IMG/VR virus record: IMGVR_UViG_3300008448_008004
Location: 29,829-93,828 of that record
Strand: one strand, 5' to 3'
Length of the DNA: 64,000 nt
From: a virus
The notes beneath the pieces were generated by a model. That model saw only the letters and a list, made by a program, of their open reading frames with translations. It was not told the DNA's origin and ran no database searches. Made by a program: the position numbers and the translations under genes. Position 1 is the stretch's first letter. The number at the start of each line of letters is the position of its first letter. This document shows, one piece after another, positions 28,465 through 38,004 of this stretch.

Positions 28465-31400
28465 ATGACCAAAAGCTATAGGATAAGAACAGCACCTGGA
28501 ACTGACAAAAACATAAGAGTTAATATCAACCAAGATTTTGACTTCTTGGAAATTTTATCATTAAAATTAAGACAAGAAGATGTTTATACTAGATTCTGTG
28601 CTGACTATGGTGTTGTAACAGGTAGGGTCATTGTAAATGGTGGATACGGTGTCCCAAACGCCAATGTATCAATTTTTGTTCCTTTAGATAGTGTTGATGA
28701 AAATGACCCAGTAATTTCCACACTTTACCCTTATAGGAATGTAGACCAAAAAAATGAAGATGGTTATAGATATAATCTTTTACCATATAGAAAAGAATAT
28801 GACGGGCATACACCAACAGGAACATTTCCCGATAGAGAAGATATTTTGACAAGAACTGAAGTTTTAGAAGTTTATGAAAAATATTACAAGTATACCGTAA
28901 AAACAAATGAAAGTGGTGACTTCATGATTATTGGAGCACCTCTTGGTTTGCAAACATTAACTTTAGATTTAGACCTATCAAATATAGGTTGTTTTTCTTT
29001 AAGGCCCGCCGATTTAATTAGAGCGGGTTTGGGAACTCCCGAACAATTTAATGGAGACCAATTTAAATCGTCAACAGATTTAAGTTCGTTACCACAATTA
29101 GTCAACATAAGACAAGATATTGAAGTTAGCTCTTTTTGGGGTGAGAATGAAATATGTAATATTGGTATTACAAGAGCGGACTTTGACCTTCGTGATTTTG
29201 GAATTGAAATTAAACCACATGCTATTTTTATGGGGTCATTATTTTCTTCATCCGATGAAGACTTCTTAAAAACAAATTGTAAACCAGGAAAAGACACGGG
29301 TAAACTATGTGATTTGGTAACGGCACCTGGTAGTATATTAGCCGTTAGACAAACTATTGATTACGATGCGGATGGAAGACCTATTCTTGAAAGATACACG
29401 TTACCTGACGGAGGAAAAGTTATTGATGATGAAGGAACATGGTTGGTTGAAGTTCCTATGAACTTGGACTATGTTACCACAAATGAATTTGGTGAACAAG
29501 TAATATCTAATGACCCAAATGTAGGTATACCAACAAAAGGTAAATATCGTTTTAGAATTCAATACCAAAATGAATCTGGTATGGCAAATTCCATAATGAG
29601 AGGTGACTACTTGGTCCCTAACGTAAAAGAATGGGGATGGTCGTTAAATAACGATGACGAACCAACAGATTTAAATGCCCAACTATATTCATATGCTTTT
29701 AGTTTAGATTGGAATGATTATGGTGATGATACCACAACTATTGGTCAACAAATGATACAAGAGGCTATTGATTGTGAAGATAGATTCTATGAGTTTAATT
29801 ATAATAAGGTTTATACAATTTCAAACTTTATTGATAGATGGAAATGGGGAGCAAATAGATTAAAACATTTAGGTATTAAAGATATTACTGATAGAACTTG
29901 TACTAATACTGTTAATAAGTTTCCTGTTAATGATGGTGTAAGAAATTTTGATTTTTTGGTTTTTATTATGAACCTATTAATCACAATTTTAACACCACAA
30001 TTTGTTAGTCTTATCGTAATATTACACGTCTTAGCCGTATTATATCCTGTTCTTAGAGTTGTTATTAATTTGATTTTATGGATAGTTAATACTTTAGTTT
30101 ATGCGATATGTATTGTTGTAGCGGCACTTAGTAAAAAACTTAAAAAGGAAGATTGTAAAAAACAAAATATCCAACCATTAAGTAAGGATAATCCATTCAA
30201 AAGAATTTCATTGCCGATGATGTCATATCCTGACTGTGAAGCTTGTCCTTGTGAGGATGTGGAGTTAGCTGAAGGAGATACGGGATTCCAAGAGAGTGCA
30301 ACTATAACAATATCGGCAAATAACTTTAGTCCATTATCTGATTTAAGTTCTATTGCATCATTTACATCATACAATAGTGCTCAATCGGTAAATTCGTCAA
30401 ATCCTGAATCTTTTAATAATGGAATAAGACAAGTATTTGCGGGGTATCAATACCAATCATTAAATAATAATTTTGATAAATTAATAAAAACCCCAATTAC
30501 TCAATTTCCAGTTCAAGGTGCCGTTACATGGGCTGGATTTGATGTTCAATTGGCTCAGTCAATGAACTTAGCTAATGTTAGACAAAGGTATTTTGATGGT
30601 GAAAACCACATTAAAACAACGGTTAGAAATATTAACCCATCAACAAATCTTGTCGACCCATCAACTACTTTTGATGATAGTGTGTTGATTATTTTATGTG
30701 ATTCAGGAACCATTGCAAATTTACCAAATTCACAGTTAGTAACATTCACAGATTTAACAACCATTAATGACCCTAACGTTTCTGGTTTATCAACAACAAA
30801 CCAATTTAATACAAACAATGTAACGGGTTCAACACCGTATAACGCAACGGGATTAGTTAATAAACAAATTAATTGGATTGGAACAGGAGGGACTGTTCAA
30901 AATGGTATATTAAAATTAAGTATCACTGAAAATGGTAAAGAGTATAAATTTAAAGGAGGTGTGGAATACTTCCAAGTTTTAACAGGAGGAACAATACAAC
31001 AATTCTCAGGAATTACAAACACCACAGGTGGACTACTTAATAAGTATTTATTTCAAAAAACACAAGCATATACATACGGTGGATATTTATCATTTCCCGC
31101 AGTGAATGAATATGTTTTCCCGATTAAATTTTTAGATGGATTTGAAGATTTAGAAATAATAATCCTATCAAGAGGAGTTGACCCATACACCCAAAAACAA
31201 AACATTAGATACGACTTATCAAGATTGTTTGGTTATTCTTTTGGTTCAGGACCGGTAATTGAGGGTTCATATTATCTTAATATCCCAATTAAGCCAAACA
31301 CAGGGCCTGCAACAAGTTTTTCTTTTTACCCTTGGCATAGTTCATATATTACACCAGAAACGCATAAAATTACAGATAACACCAACACATCCCTTTATCA

Positions 31401-33342
31401 CCAACCCTACGGTTTTACCGTAGATAATACTAAATTTAGTTCATTCACAAATAATTCACTTTACTATTATAACTCAACAGATAAAAGTCAGGCAATATCT
31501 TTTAAACCATTTCCTTTTGACACAAAGAGTTTAGGGTTCTATACAAATAACACAGGAACTATTGATAACGGTTCCGTTAACCAAATACGTTTTCAGTACA
31601 ATCCGGTCAGTTCATCCTACACCGGTCAAGGAAATGTTGAGGGTGGAACTATAATAACATCTAATGCCCCATTAGGTGGTCTATTAGACCCAACTCTAAA
31701 TACTTCATTAGAAGTTAGGGCAATGTCACCGGCATATCATTTACAACAGTTTACTAATGTTACAATTACAAACAATAATAGACTTGTATTTAGGTCCGAC
31801 AGATTACCAACCTCAACCACAGTTCAAATTAGTGGTAATTCTTCTTATTCCTTACATTTAAATGACAATTTTGCAATTTATAACGTTACTGAACAAGGTA
31901 ATGGTATGACAACTCCTTTTGTTCCATTGGCGGCAACTGACACTACTAATAATTTAGATGACCTTACAGGTGACACTTCTAATGGTATTACTGATGCGGT
32001 TATTAGTTCATTACAATGTAATAATTTAACATTACTTGAGTGTTATAGTGGTAATGGAACTAGTTTTGGTGTTAGTGAACCATGTGATGCAAATTTAGAT
32101 GATAAAAGAGTAAAAGGTGGATGTTATTATTTTGTTGATAAAACATTGATAGTTTCAATTCCTAAAGACATTAAATATTTTATTGAATGGAAGTCAAGAT
32201 TTAGAATGATGTTTGCCGCTTGTAGAGGGGTGTTCTCACAAGTTTTCCAAAACAATTGGGTTAATGGAACTCTTTATATGTTTTCATTTAAAAAGAAAAC
32301 AATTTTTAACGTAACAGGGCAACCTAAAAAATATTTATTCTGTGGTAGTTATGATAGTTCATTTAGACCTGGACAAGGTCCCGTTTTTTATACTGAAGGA
32401 ACCACAAATTCTTTATTCTATAGGTCAACACCATTTAATGGAACGAACTTTATAGGACAAGTTCCACAAAGTAAAACACCAATAACAAATTTAGTTCCTG
32501 TTGGATATAAAGGAATTAATACTAGAAACATATTCTTTCCAACAACCATTATGGATTTGGGACCAAGAGACCAATTTACAAAAGAAATATGTGTGAATCC
32601 ACAATTTGAGGGTTATATGTTAGAGACGATGAAATCAACATCATATAATGATACATCAGATTTACTTCAATTATTTATCATTTCAAGATTAATTAATAGT
32701 AATTTTTGGACTCAAATATTAGGTATTGGAGACGCATCAATTAATAGAATGTTTTCGAGAAGTGAAGATAGAATTGATGGTGATGTAGCACAACTATTTA
32801 GTATTAATTCAGAATATGGTGTTGAAGGATTTAGTGATGATGCATATGATGATGATACTTTATATGTCTCAGGTTCAGGAGATGCTTTGGTAGGTGTTTT
32901 CTTTACGGGTAGCACTGAAAATAGAATTAAGTTAACGCCGGGGATTACAACATTCACACCGACATTGACAAATTATTTCGGATACCCTAAAACTCAAGAA
33001 GTTCCATTTTATCTATGGAAATTAAATACGACAAACACAATTTTTGGTGACGATAAAAACGACTGGTCAACAGGTTTACAAGGTTCAGGATTTTATAAAC
33101 AAAAATACCAAACCATGAGTTTTTACCAAGCTCCATTCTCAAATTACTTTAATTCAACAAACTATGGTAAAAAAGGATATATCTATAATACCGATAGCAA
33201 TGGGTATACGGAATCATTCCCACCTGGTCAAAATAGTAGTTTTGTTGTTGGCGCTCCATATCATTTCTATTTTGGGTTAGGTAAAGGAAAAACTGCAATG
33301 AACAGATACATAACAAAATATATTTTGAATCAAGATGCCTAA
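28465..33342 (+). CDS. Large baseplate wedge-like protein with a hydrophobic segment
   Basis: The 1625-aa protein takes the place of T4 gp7 after gp6, but is longer (T4 gp7 is 1032 aa) and I cannot show homology. The N-terminus (F-D-F-L-E-I-L-S-L-K-L-R-Q-E-D-V-Y) is followed by a carboxypeptidase-regulatory-like beta domain (about 50-180), marked by G-R-V-I-V-N-G-G-Y-G-V-P-N-A-N-V and T-N-E-S-G-D-F. Residues about 495-558 are strongly hydrophobic (L-L-I-T-I-L-T and V-I-N-L-I-L-W-I-V-N-T-L-V-Y-A), long enough for two or three membrane helices, then a basic run and a cysteine cluster (C-E-A-C-P-C). The rest is beta-rich. The stop overlaps the next start by eight bases. Wedge function is inferred from position. 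Confidence 0.55.
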   Translation: MTKSYRIRTAPGTDKNIRVNINQDFDFLEILSLKLRQEDVYTRFCADYGVVTGRVIVNGGYGVPNANVSIFVPLDSVDENDPVISTLYPYRNVDQKNEDGYRYNLLPYRKEYDGHTPTGTFPDREDILTRTEVLEVYEKYYKYTVKTNESGDFMIIGAPLGLQTLTLDLDLSNIGCFSLRPADLIRAGLGTPEQFNGDQFKSSTDLSSLPQLVNIRQDIEVSSFWGENEICNIGITRADFDLRDFGIEIKPHAIFMGSLFSSSDEDFLKTNCKPGKDTGKLCDLVTAPGSILAVRQTIDYDADGRPILERYTLPDGGKVIDDEGTWLVEVPMNLDYVTTNEFGEQVISNDPNVGIPTKGKYRFRIQYQNESGMANSIMRGDYLVPNVKEWGWSLNNDDEPTDLNAQLYSYAFSLDWNDYGDDTTTIGQQMIQEAIDCEDRFYEFNYNKVYTISNFIDRWKWGANRLKHLGIKDITDRTCTNTVNKFPVNDGVRNFDFLVFIMNLLITILTPQFVSLIVILHVLAVLYPVLRVVINLILWIVNTLVYAICIVVAALSKKLKKEDCKKQNIQPLSKDNPFKRISLPMMSYPDCEACPCEDVELAEGDTGFQESATITISANNFSPLSDLSSIASFTSYNSAQSVNSSNPESFNNGIRQVFAGYQYQSLNNNFDKLIKTPITQFPVQGAVTWAGFDVQLAQSMNLANVRQRYFDGENHIKTTVRNINPSTNLVDPSTTFDDSVLIILCDSGTIANLPNSQLVTFTDLTTINDPNVSGLSTTNQFNTNNVTGSTPYNATGLVNKQINWIGTGGTVQNGILKLSITENGKEYKFKGGVEYFQVLTGGTIQQFSGITNTTGGLLNKYLFQKTQAYTYGGYLSFPAVNEYVFPIKFLDGFEDLEIIILSRGVDPYTQKQNIRYDLSRLFGYSFGSGPVIEGSYYLNIPIKPNTGPATSFSFYPWHSSYITPETHKITDNTNTSLYHQPYGFTVDNTKFSSFTNNSLYYYNSTDKSQAISFKPFPFDTKSLGFYTNNTGTIDNGSVNQIRFQYNPVSSSYTGQGNVEGGTIITSNAPLGGLLDPTLNTSLEVRAMSPAYHLQQFTNVTITNNNRLVFRSDRLPTSTTVQISGNSSYSLHLNDNFAIYNVTEQGNGMTTPFVPLAATDTTNNLDDLTGDTSNGITDAVISSLQCNNLTLLECYSGNGTSFGVSEPCDANLDDKRVKGGCYYFVDKTLIVSIPKDIKYFIEWKSRFRMMFAACRGVFSQVFQNNWVNGTLYMFSFKKKTIFNVTGQPKKYLFCGSYDSSFRPGQGPVFYTEGTTNSLFYRSTPFNGTNFIGQVPQSKTPITNLVPVGYKGINTRNIFFPTTIMDLGPRDQFTKEICVNPQFEGYMLETMKSTSYNDTSDLLQLFIISRLINSNFWTQILGIGDASINRMFSRSEDRIDGDVAQLFSINSEYGVEGFSDDAYDDDTLYVSGSGDALVGVFFTGSTENRIKLTPGITTFTPTLTNYFGYPKTQEVPFYLWKLNTTNTIFGDDKNDWSTGLQGSGFYKQKYQTMSFYQAPFSNYFNSTNYGKKGYIYNTDSNGYTESFPPGQNSSFVVGAPYHFYFGLGKGKTAMNRYITKYILNQDA

Positions 33343-35086
33343 CGAAAACAATATAAGAATAGTTTTAGGTTCTCAGCAATTTGCTGGTAACACGGACAAG
33401 GACATTTGGATACAACCACCATTGTTTGGTGATAGACGAACTATGGTTGAAGGTGATAGGTCTTTAACATTAAACCTTGCGGACCAATTTGATACGGAAA
33501 GACAGGAAAGTAATAAATTTAGAATATCAGGTAAAATAACAAATATATTTAACAATACGGTATCCGGTAAAACAACTTATACACCGTTTAGAAATATTCT
33601 TTATTACACCAATGCTGTTGCAAATGCAACTTTAAATACTCCACCAAACCCTAATGTTCCGTGGGAAGGTTACCCACAGTTTGATGAATTTACTTTTGCA
33701 AGATATTCTGCAGTTGCGGGACATAGAAATTATGTAGCAAAAAGTGCTACATCTTATAATTGGATGTTATATTTAACATATCCATTTAGTAGTGATACGA
33801 CACACCCGATGTCGTATAAAAGTGAGCAGTTTAATGTTAGTGTAAATTTTACGGCTGGAGACGGAATACCTTTTGTTATTTCTACAGGAAACATTAATGG
33901 TAAAAGAGTTGTGTACTTCAACTGTGGAACCAAACATAATTTAAGAATAGGTGAATGGGTTGAGATAAACATCCCAACAAACCCGAGTGGATTAGGAGGT
34001 AAAAAAATATTTCAAGTTTTTTCTTTGGGTAGTGAAAATTATAGGTCAGAAGAAACCGTATTTTCAACTTTTGATTTAAAATTTCCACCAAACCAAACTA
34101 CAAATGGAACGGTTGGTACGTTCAAAAGAATTAAAAATATTGTAAATAGTGGTGAAACAAAATCAATATATTATGTAAGATTACATAATGTGATTGCAAC
34201 TCATTCAGAGTTTAATATTACTCAAGCTGGTTTTGAAAACGGCCCTTTCAGTACTAAGAGTAAATTAGAATATTCCGCATTAACACCAAATAATGAACAA
34301 AGAGTATCGGTTAAAGAAGGTTCAAAAACTTTTAATTTTGTTTTAAATAAAGATATTTCAATAGAAGGTTTAAAAGATAATAATGGAAAACCGGTAACTG
34401 AGCTTTTTTTAACGACAATACAAAAGGGTTATATGGGTTGGTTTAATCCACCTATAACAAACTCATCAGGTATTAAAACTGCAATAGATGTTGGATGGGG
34501 GTTTAATTTTCTAAAAAATTCTATTGACCCTTGGTGGGACCACACATCACTTAATAATAAAGATAATATTCCTTTAGCGTTTTATGAACAACCCGCAGGT
34601 AGCGGGCAGTATTTTTATTATAATGATTTTATACCAACAGGAACAATACTTAAAGGTGACTTTTGTGAATATAACTATATAGAACAAAAAGAATATGTGA
34701 TATCACCGGCTTATCACAAATATTCATTTAATAGTTTATATTTTTCAGATAACTCGGCTTTGAATTTACCTAGTGGTTATGTTTATGAACCACATTATTC
34801 TATACCAATCAGAATTTTTAGTAACTATTTAGAATATGGTTTAAAAACTAATACGAGTAACGTCCCAACATATGCATGGTTCTCAGAATATGAACAAACT
34901 TTTGTGTGGAGAGACATCTACACATATGGATTTATAGATGCCGAAGGACTTGGGGTTGATTATCCTTTTACGAATGGTGCTCACTACCCATTTAAACAAG
35001 TTTTATTTTTACAAAAACCAATACAAAGAACGACAGATATATCAACAACTATCATAAACCAACCAATAAATGACGATTGTGAATAA
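33335..35086 (+). CDS. Baseplate/tail structural protein, unassigned
   Basis: The 583-aa protein is beta-rich, aromatic and without enzymatic motifs. It opens I-R-I-V-L-G-S-Q-Q-F-A-G-N-T-D-K-D-I-W-I and has a central block (F-N-C-G-T-K-H-N-L-R-I-G-E-W-V-E-I-N-I) that looks like a small beta barrel. It overlaps the upstream gene by eight bases and the downstream gene by 17, so the products are probably made in fixed ratio. The position after the wedge genes would fit a gp8-like wedge component, but I see no motif that identifies it. Confidence 0.6.
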   Translation: MPNENNIRIVLGSQQFAGNTDKDIWIQPPLFGDRRTMVEGDRSLTLNLADQFDTERQESNKFRISGKITNIFNNTVSGKTTYTPFRNILYYTNAVANATLNTPPNPNVPWEGYPQFDEFTFARYSAVAGHRNYVAKSATSYNWMLYLTYPFSSDTTHPMSYKSEQFNVSVNFTAGDGIPFVISTGNINGKRVVYFNCGTKHNLRIGEWVEINIPTNPSGLGGKKIFQVFSLGSENYRSEETVFSTFDLKFPPNQTTNGTVGTFKRIKNIVNSGETKSIYYVRLHNVIATHSEFNITQAGFENGPFSTKSKLEYSALTPNNEQRVSVKEGSKTFNFVLNKDISIEGLKDNNGKPVTELFLTTIQKGYMGWFNPPITNSSGIKTAIDVGWGFNFLKNSIDPWWDHTSLNNKDNIPLAFYEQPAGSGQYFYYNDFIPTGTILKGDFCEYNYIEQKEYVISPAYHKYSFNSLYFSDNSALNLPSGYVYEPHYSIPIRIFSNYLEYGLKTNTSNVPTYAWFSEYEQTFVWRDIYTYGFIDAEGLGVDYPFTNGAHYPFKQVLFLQKPIQRTTDISTTIINQPINDDCE

Positions 35087-35921
35087 CCATTATAGACTTA
35101 CGATAAATCCTAACGATACTGAAATTAATATTCCAATCGAAATAACTTTTGATATGGAAGGTAGAGAACAGGCGGTTGAACAGTTTGAAACTAATGCTTT
35201 ACAAACTTTAATTAATGGTATTGAAGATTTTGAAATAGGTAGATTTGCACATGCCCCTTGGGATAATGACCCCGATAAGACTGAAATTAATTATATATTT
35301 AATTTCTTTAATCCAAACCTACCAACAACATTTGTAAATAACCCACCTTCAATTGGAGACTGGTTAGATGACTACCAATACGCGACTTTTACGGATTCCG
35401 AAATATATTATTTTTCAAATTCATTTAAAGGTTCATTCTTTAAATTAGATTTTTACGATAGTAAAATACAAGAAAGTCAAAAATTACTTTTTAGTGTTAT
35501 TTTACCAACTCAACAAGGGGTAAAAGAACCAGGAACAATAGGTCCTGCTTTGAATCCAACAAATGTTATGGTTAAAAAACCAAAATATATTTTAGATTAT
35601 ACGGGGGCAGATAAAGAAGGGTTTTTCTTTTATTGGTTGAAAGGTGATTCATACATCGCTCAAAGTTTTTTTTATATGTCTTGTAAATTCTTCAACGCTA
35701 AAAAAGGACAATTTATAAGAATGGTAAATGAACCACAATCCGGATTTGCGGGACCCGTTAAATTTAATTTTGATAAAGAAAAATATTTCTATTACAAAGT
35801 TGTGATGGATAACAATAGTTATGAATATAAGGTATATAAAGAATCTCCATCACAGGTTAGAGTTGGTGAAGGTCAAACAGCAAATAGTGCTATAACTTGG
35901 TATGAATATGTTAACCCATAA
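35070..35921 (+). CDS. Tail structural protein, unassigned
   Basis: This 283-aa product begins M-T-I-V-N-N-H-Y-R-L-T-I-N-P-N-D and is rich in beta strands and aromatic residues, with F-F-Y-W-L-K-G-D-S-Y-I-A-Q-S near the middle. There is no signal peptide, membrane segment or enzymatic motif. It overlaps its upstream neighbour by 17 bases and its downstream neighbour by one base (TAATG). Membership of the baseplate or fibre-attachment apparatus is inferred from the operon alone. Confidence 0.6.
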   Translation: MTIVNNHYRLTINPNDTEINIPIEITFDMEGREQAVEQFETNALQTLINGIEDFEIGRFAHAPWDNDPDKTEINYIFNFFNPNLPTTFVNNPPSIGDWLDDYQYATFTDSEIYYFSNSFKGSFFKLDFYDSKIQESQKLLFSVILPTQQGVKEPGTIGPALNPTNVMVKKPKYILDYTGADKEGFFFYWLKGDSYIAQSFFYMSCKFFNAKKGQFIRMVNEPQSGFAGPVKFNFDKEKYFYYKVVMDNNSYEYKVYKESPSQVRVGEGQTANSAITWYEYVNP

Positions 35922-37063
35922 TGGAATCAGAAAAATTTAGTCTACTTATTTCACCTGAAGTTTTAAATTCAGATGTTTTTGCATTAGTATATACCGCTAA
36001 AACATACTACGACCTACCAGCAAACGGAGTCCCAACAAATGCAACCGCATTTACTGCAACGACTCAAAACTTCTTCGTTTATTCAGGAATGTCTCAGATA
36101 TTAAGTGGAGGAACAAACGGAACATCATTACTAACAGGATTAACAATACCAATTATGTTAACTCAAACATATAATGATATTGGATATTACTCCGAATTTG
36201 ATGGATTAATTGCACAACAAGATATTATTACAAATTTTTTGGTATCGGGAGATAATACAAGTAATCTCTTCTCAATTAGTTTGTATAACACATCGGGAGA
36301 CTATACAACAAGTTATTTAGATTTTACAACGTTTAGTGTTGATTGGAATGATGGGAGTACTATACAGCAATTAACATCAACTCAACAAAACCACGTTTAT
36401 CAGTTTCCTGGAAAATATATAATAACACTTTCAGGTGCTAATCCTTGGGGCGTAACTACCGTATCAAAACCAATAACAATACCATTTATGAATGCTGGTG
36501 TTCCAAATCCAAATGGGAACATAACATTTACACCTAGTGGGGGAAGTTGGAACGGGGTTCAATTAAATTTAAATTACATATACCCTTTAGATTCTATTAA
36601 TAACTTAACATACCAATCTTCATCCAACTGGACTCAAACACCTTTTATTGTTTCAGGATATACAAAATCAAAAATATTAGATTTAAAAAGATATGGGTCT
36701 AACCCGTATACTGTTGGATATGTTTTTACAAAAAACAATCAATTTTATGGAAAAATAAATTCAATTAATAGTGGGATAACAGGGTATACAATAGATAATA
36801 TTGACTACTACGATTTACCTGACGGAAAAACATTCTATGTTGTAAGTAGTAATGGACTAACTCCAAATGATTTAGACCCAACAATAATTACTAAAAACGA
36901 ACAACTTTTAGATTTTGTAATGGCTCCACAAGTGCAAACTGACATTTATGTTGAAAGAGGTAAATATAGTGCCTTTGAAGCCATTGAAAGATTAGGTGAA
37001 GTTGATAACATGGGTGATTTAGAAAGGTATGGATATGGATTCTTCAAAATTAATGAAGCATAA
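35921..37063 (+). CDS. Tail structural protein with PKD-like domain
   Basis: The 380-aa product has a PKD-like Ig domain at about residues 137-187: F-S-V-D-W-N-D-G-S-T, then N-H-V-Y-Q-F-P-G-K-Y-I-I-T-L-S-G-A-N-P-W-G. This 'D-W-N-D-G ... H-x-Y ... G-x-Y-x-I-T-L' series is characteristic of PKD folds used as spacers or binding modules in surface and tail proteins. The C-terminus has a conserved-looking helix (G-K-Y-S-A-F-E-A-I-E-R-L-G-E-V-D-N). The gene starts inside the stop codon of its neighbour and is the last before a gap with a TATTTATA element. It may form an adaptor between baseplate and fibre; this is inference. Confidence 0.6.
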   Translation: MESEKFSLLISPEVLNSDVFALVYTAKTYYDLPANGVPTNATAFTATTQNFFVYSGMSQILSGGTNGTSLLTGLTIPIMLTQTYNDIGYYSEFDGLIAQQDIITNFLVSGDNTSNLFSISLYNTSGDYTTSYLDFTTFSVDWNDGSTIQQLTSTQQNHVYQFPGKYIITLSGANPWGVTTVSKPITIPFMNAGVPNPNGNITFTPSGGSWNGVQLNLNYIYPLDSINNLTYQSSSNWTQTPFIVSGYTKSKILDLKRYGSNPYTVGYVFTKNNQFYGKINSINSGITGYTIDNIDYYDLPDGKTFYVVSSNGLTPNDLDPTIITKNEQLLDFVMAPQVQTDIYVERGKYSAFEAIERLGEVDNMGDLERYGYGFFKINEA

Positions 37064-37078
37064 AAAATACAGATAAAC

Positions 37079-37086
37079 TATTTATA
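37079..37086 (+). promoter_or_regulatory. TATTTATA element before the 302-aa gene
   Basis: An exact TATTTATA lies 9 bases before the ATG at 37096, in a 32-base gap. It belongs to the recurrent series in front of structural genes. Confidence 0.4.
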
Positions 37087-37095
37087 AAATAAAAA

Positions 37096-38004
37096 ATGGC
37101 ATTAGGAACATATGGTATTGTAAGACCTTCAGATGTATCACCAGCGGATGTTGATATCATATTACACTACACACCGAGTAGAGACGTAACGGATAATTTT
37201 CTTCTTAAAAAGTTAAATTCGCAAAGTATTTTAACACCATATTACCATAACGCTGATACTGGAGGTAATTCGGGTGTAGAAATTTTAGGAGGTTTATATA
37301 ATTTAAAATTACCTGCTAGTGAGTTTAACAAAAAAGGAATCTACACATTGTATATTAAACCTGCTGAAATAAGAACAACTATCACTGATTGTGGGGTATT
37401 ATCGGCACTTCCAAATGTAAAAGGTATTATTATTAATATTAATGATGTTCCATCACAATACAGAAATAAATTTACAAACCAAGGGTTAGTTGGGTTTAGA
37501 GTTGAATACCTAAATTTAGATGGGAGTAAAATACCAAATTTTTATAGAATAGTAACTTCATCATTTTTTTGTGAACCTATTACAAATGAACAAGTTAATT
37601 CATCACAAAAAACCATCAGATATCGTTACGTTGATGGCGGGAGTGACTTAGTATTTTGTACTTTATCACCATCCTCTTCACCAACAAACAAACCAACAGC
37701 AACACCTTTTATAGGTCAACCAAATCAAAAAATTATTGTATCTAATACTTTCTTTAATCCAATCACCATTGATATACAAATGGCTGATTACGATTTGGAT
37801 ACGATTGCAATAGCTCTTTACGGTAATCAAACTAAGAGTATGGAAGACGGTATTTACACATTATATGATAGTAATAACAACATCTATAAACAATACAACT
37901 TGTTTGAGGTTAGAGATAACTTTAATGAGTTGTTATACGAAGTTAGACAAGATAGGGGTGCTAATATAGACTTCAGTAAAAACTTCACAAATATTATTAC
38001 TTAA
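37096..38004 (+). CDS. Tail/baseplate protein, unassigned
   Basis: The 302-aa product starts M-A-L-G-T-Y-G-I-V-R-P-S-D-V-S-P-A-D-V-D and contains a short Ser/Pro/Thr-rich linker (S-P-S-S-S-P-T-N-K-P-T) near residue 197. The remainder is beta-rich and ends with a helix bearing F-N-E-L-L-Y-E-V-R-Q-D-R-G. Its stop codon overlaps the start of the next gene by one base, so it is probably a partner of the 1120-aa protein. The linker splits it into two domains, which would fit a fibre- or plug-attachment protein. No family is recognised. Confidence 0.6.
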   Translation: MALGTYGIVRPSDVSPADVDIILHYTPSRDVTDNFLLKKLNSQSILTPYYHNADTGGNSGVEILGGLYNLKLPASEFNKKGIYTLYIKPAEIRTTITDCGVLSALPNVKGIIININDVPSQYRNKFTNQGLVGFRVEYLNLDGSKIPNFYRIVTSSFFCEPITNEQVNSSQKTIRYRYVDGGSDLVFCTLSPSSSPTNKPTATPFIGQPNQKIIVSNTFFNPITIDIQMADYDLDTIAIALYGNQTKSMEDGIYTLYDSNNNIYKQYNLFEVRDNFNELLYEVRQDRGANIDFSKNFTNIIT

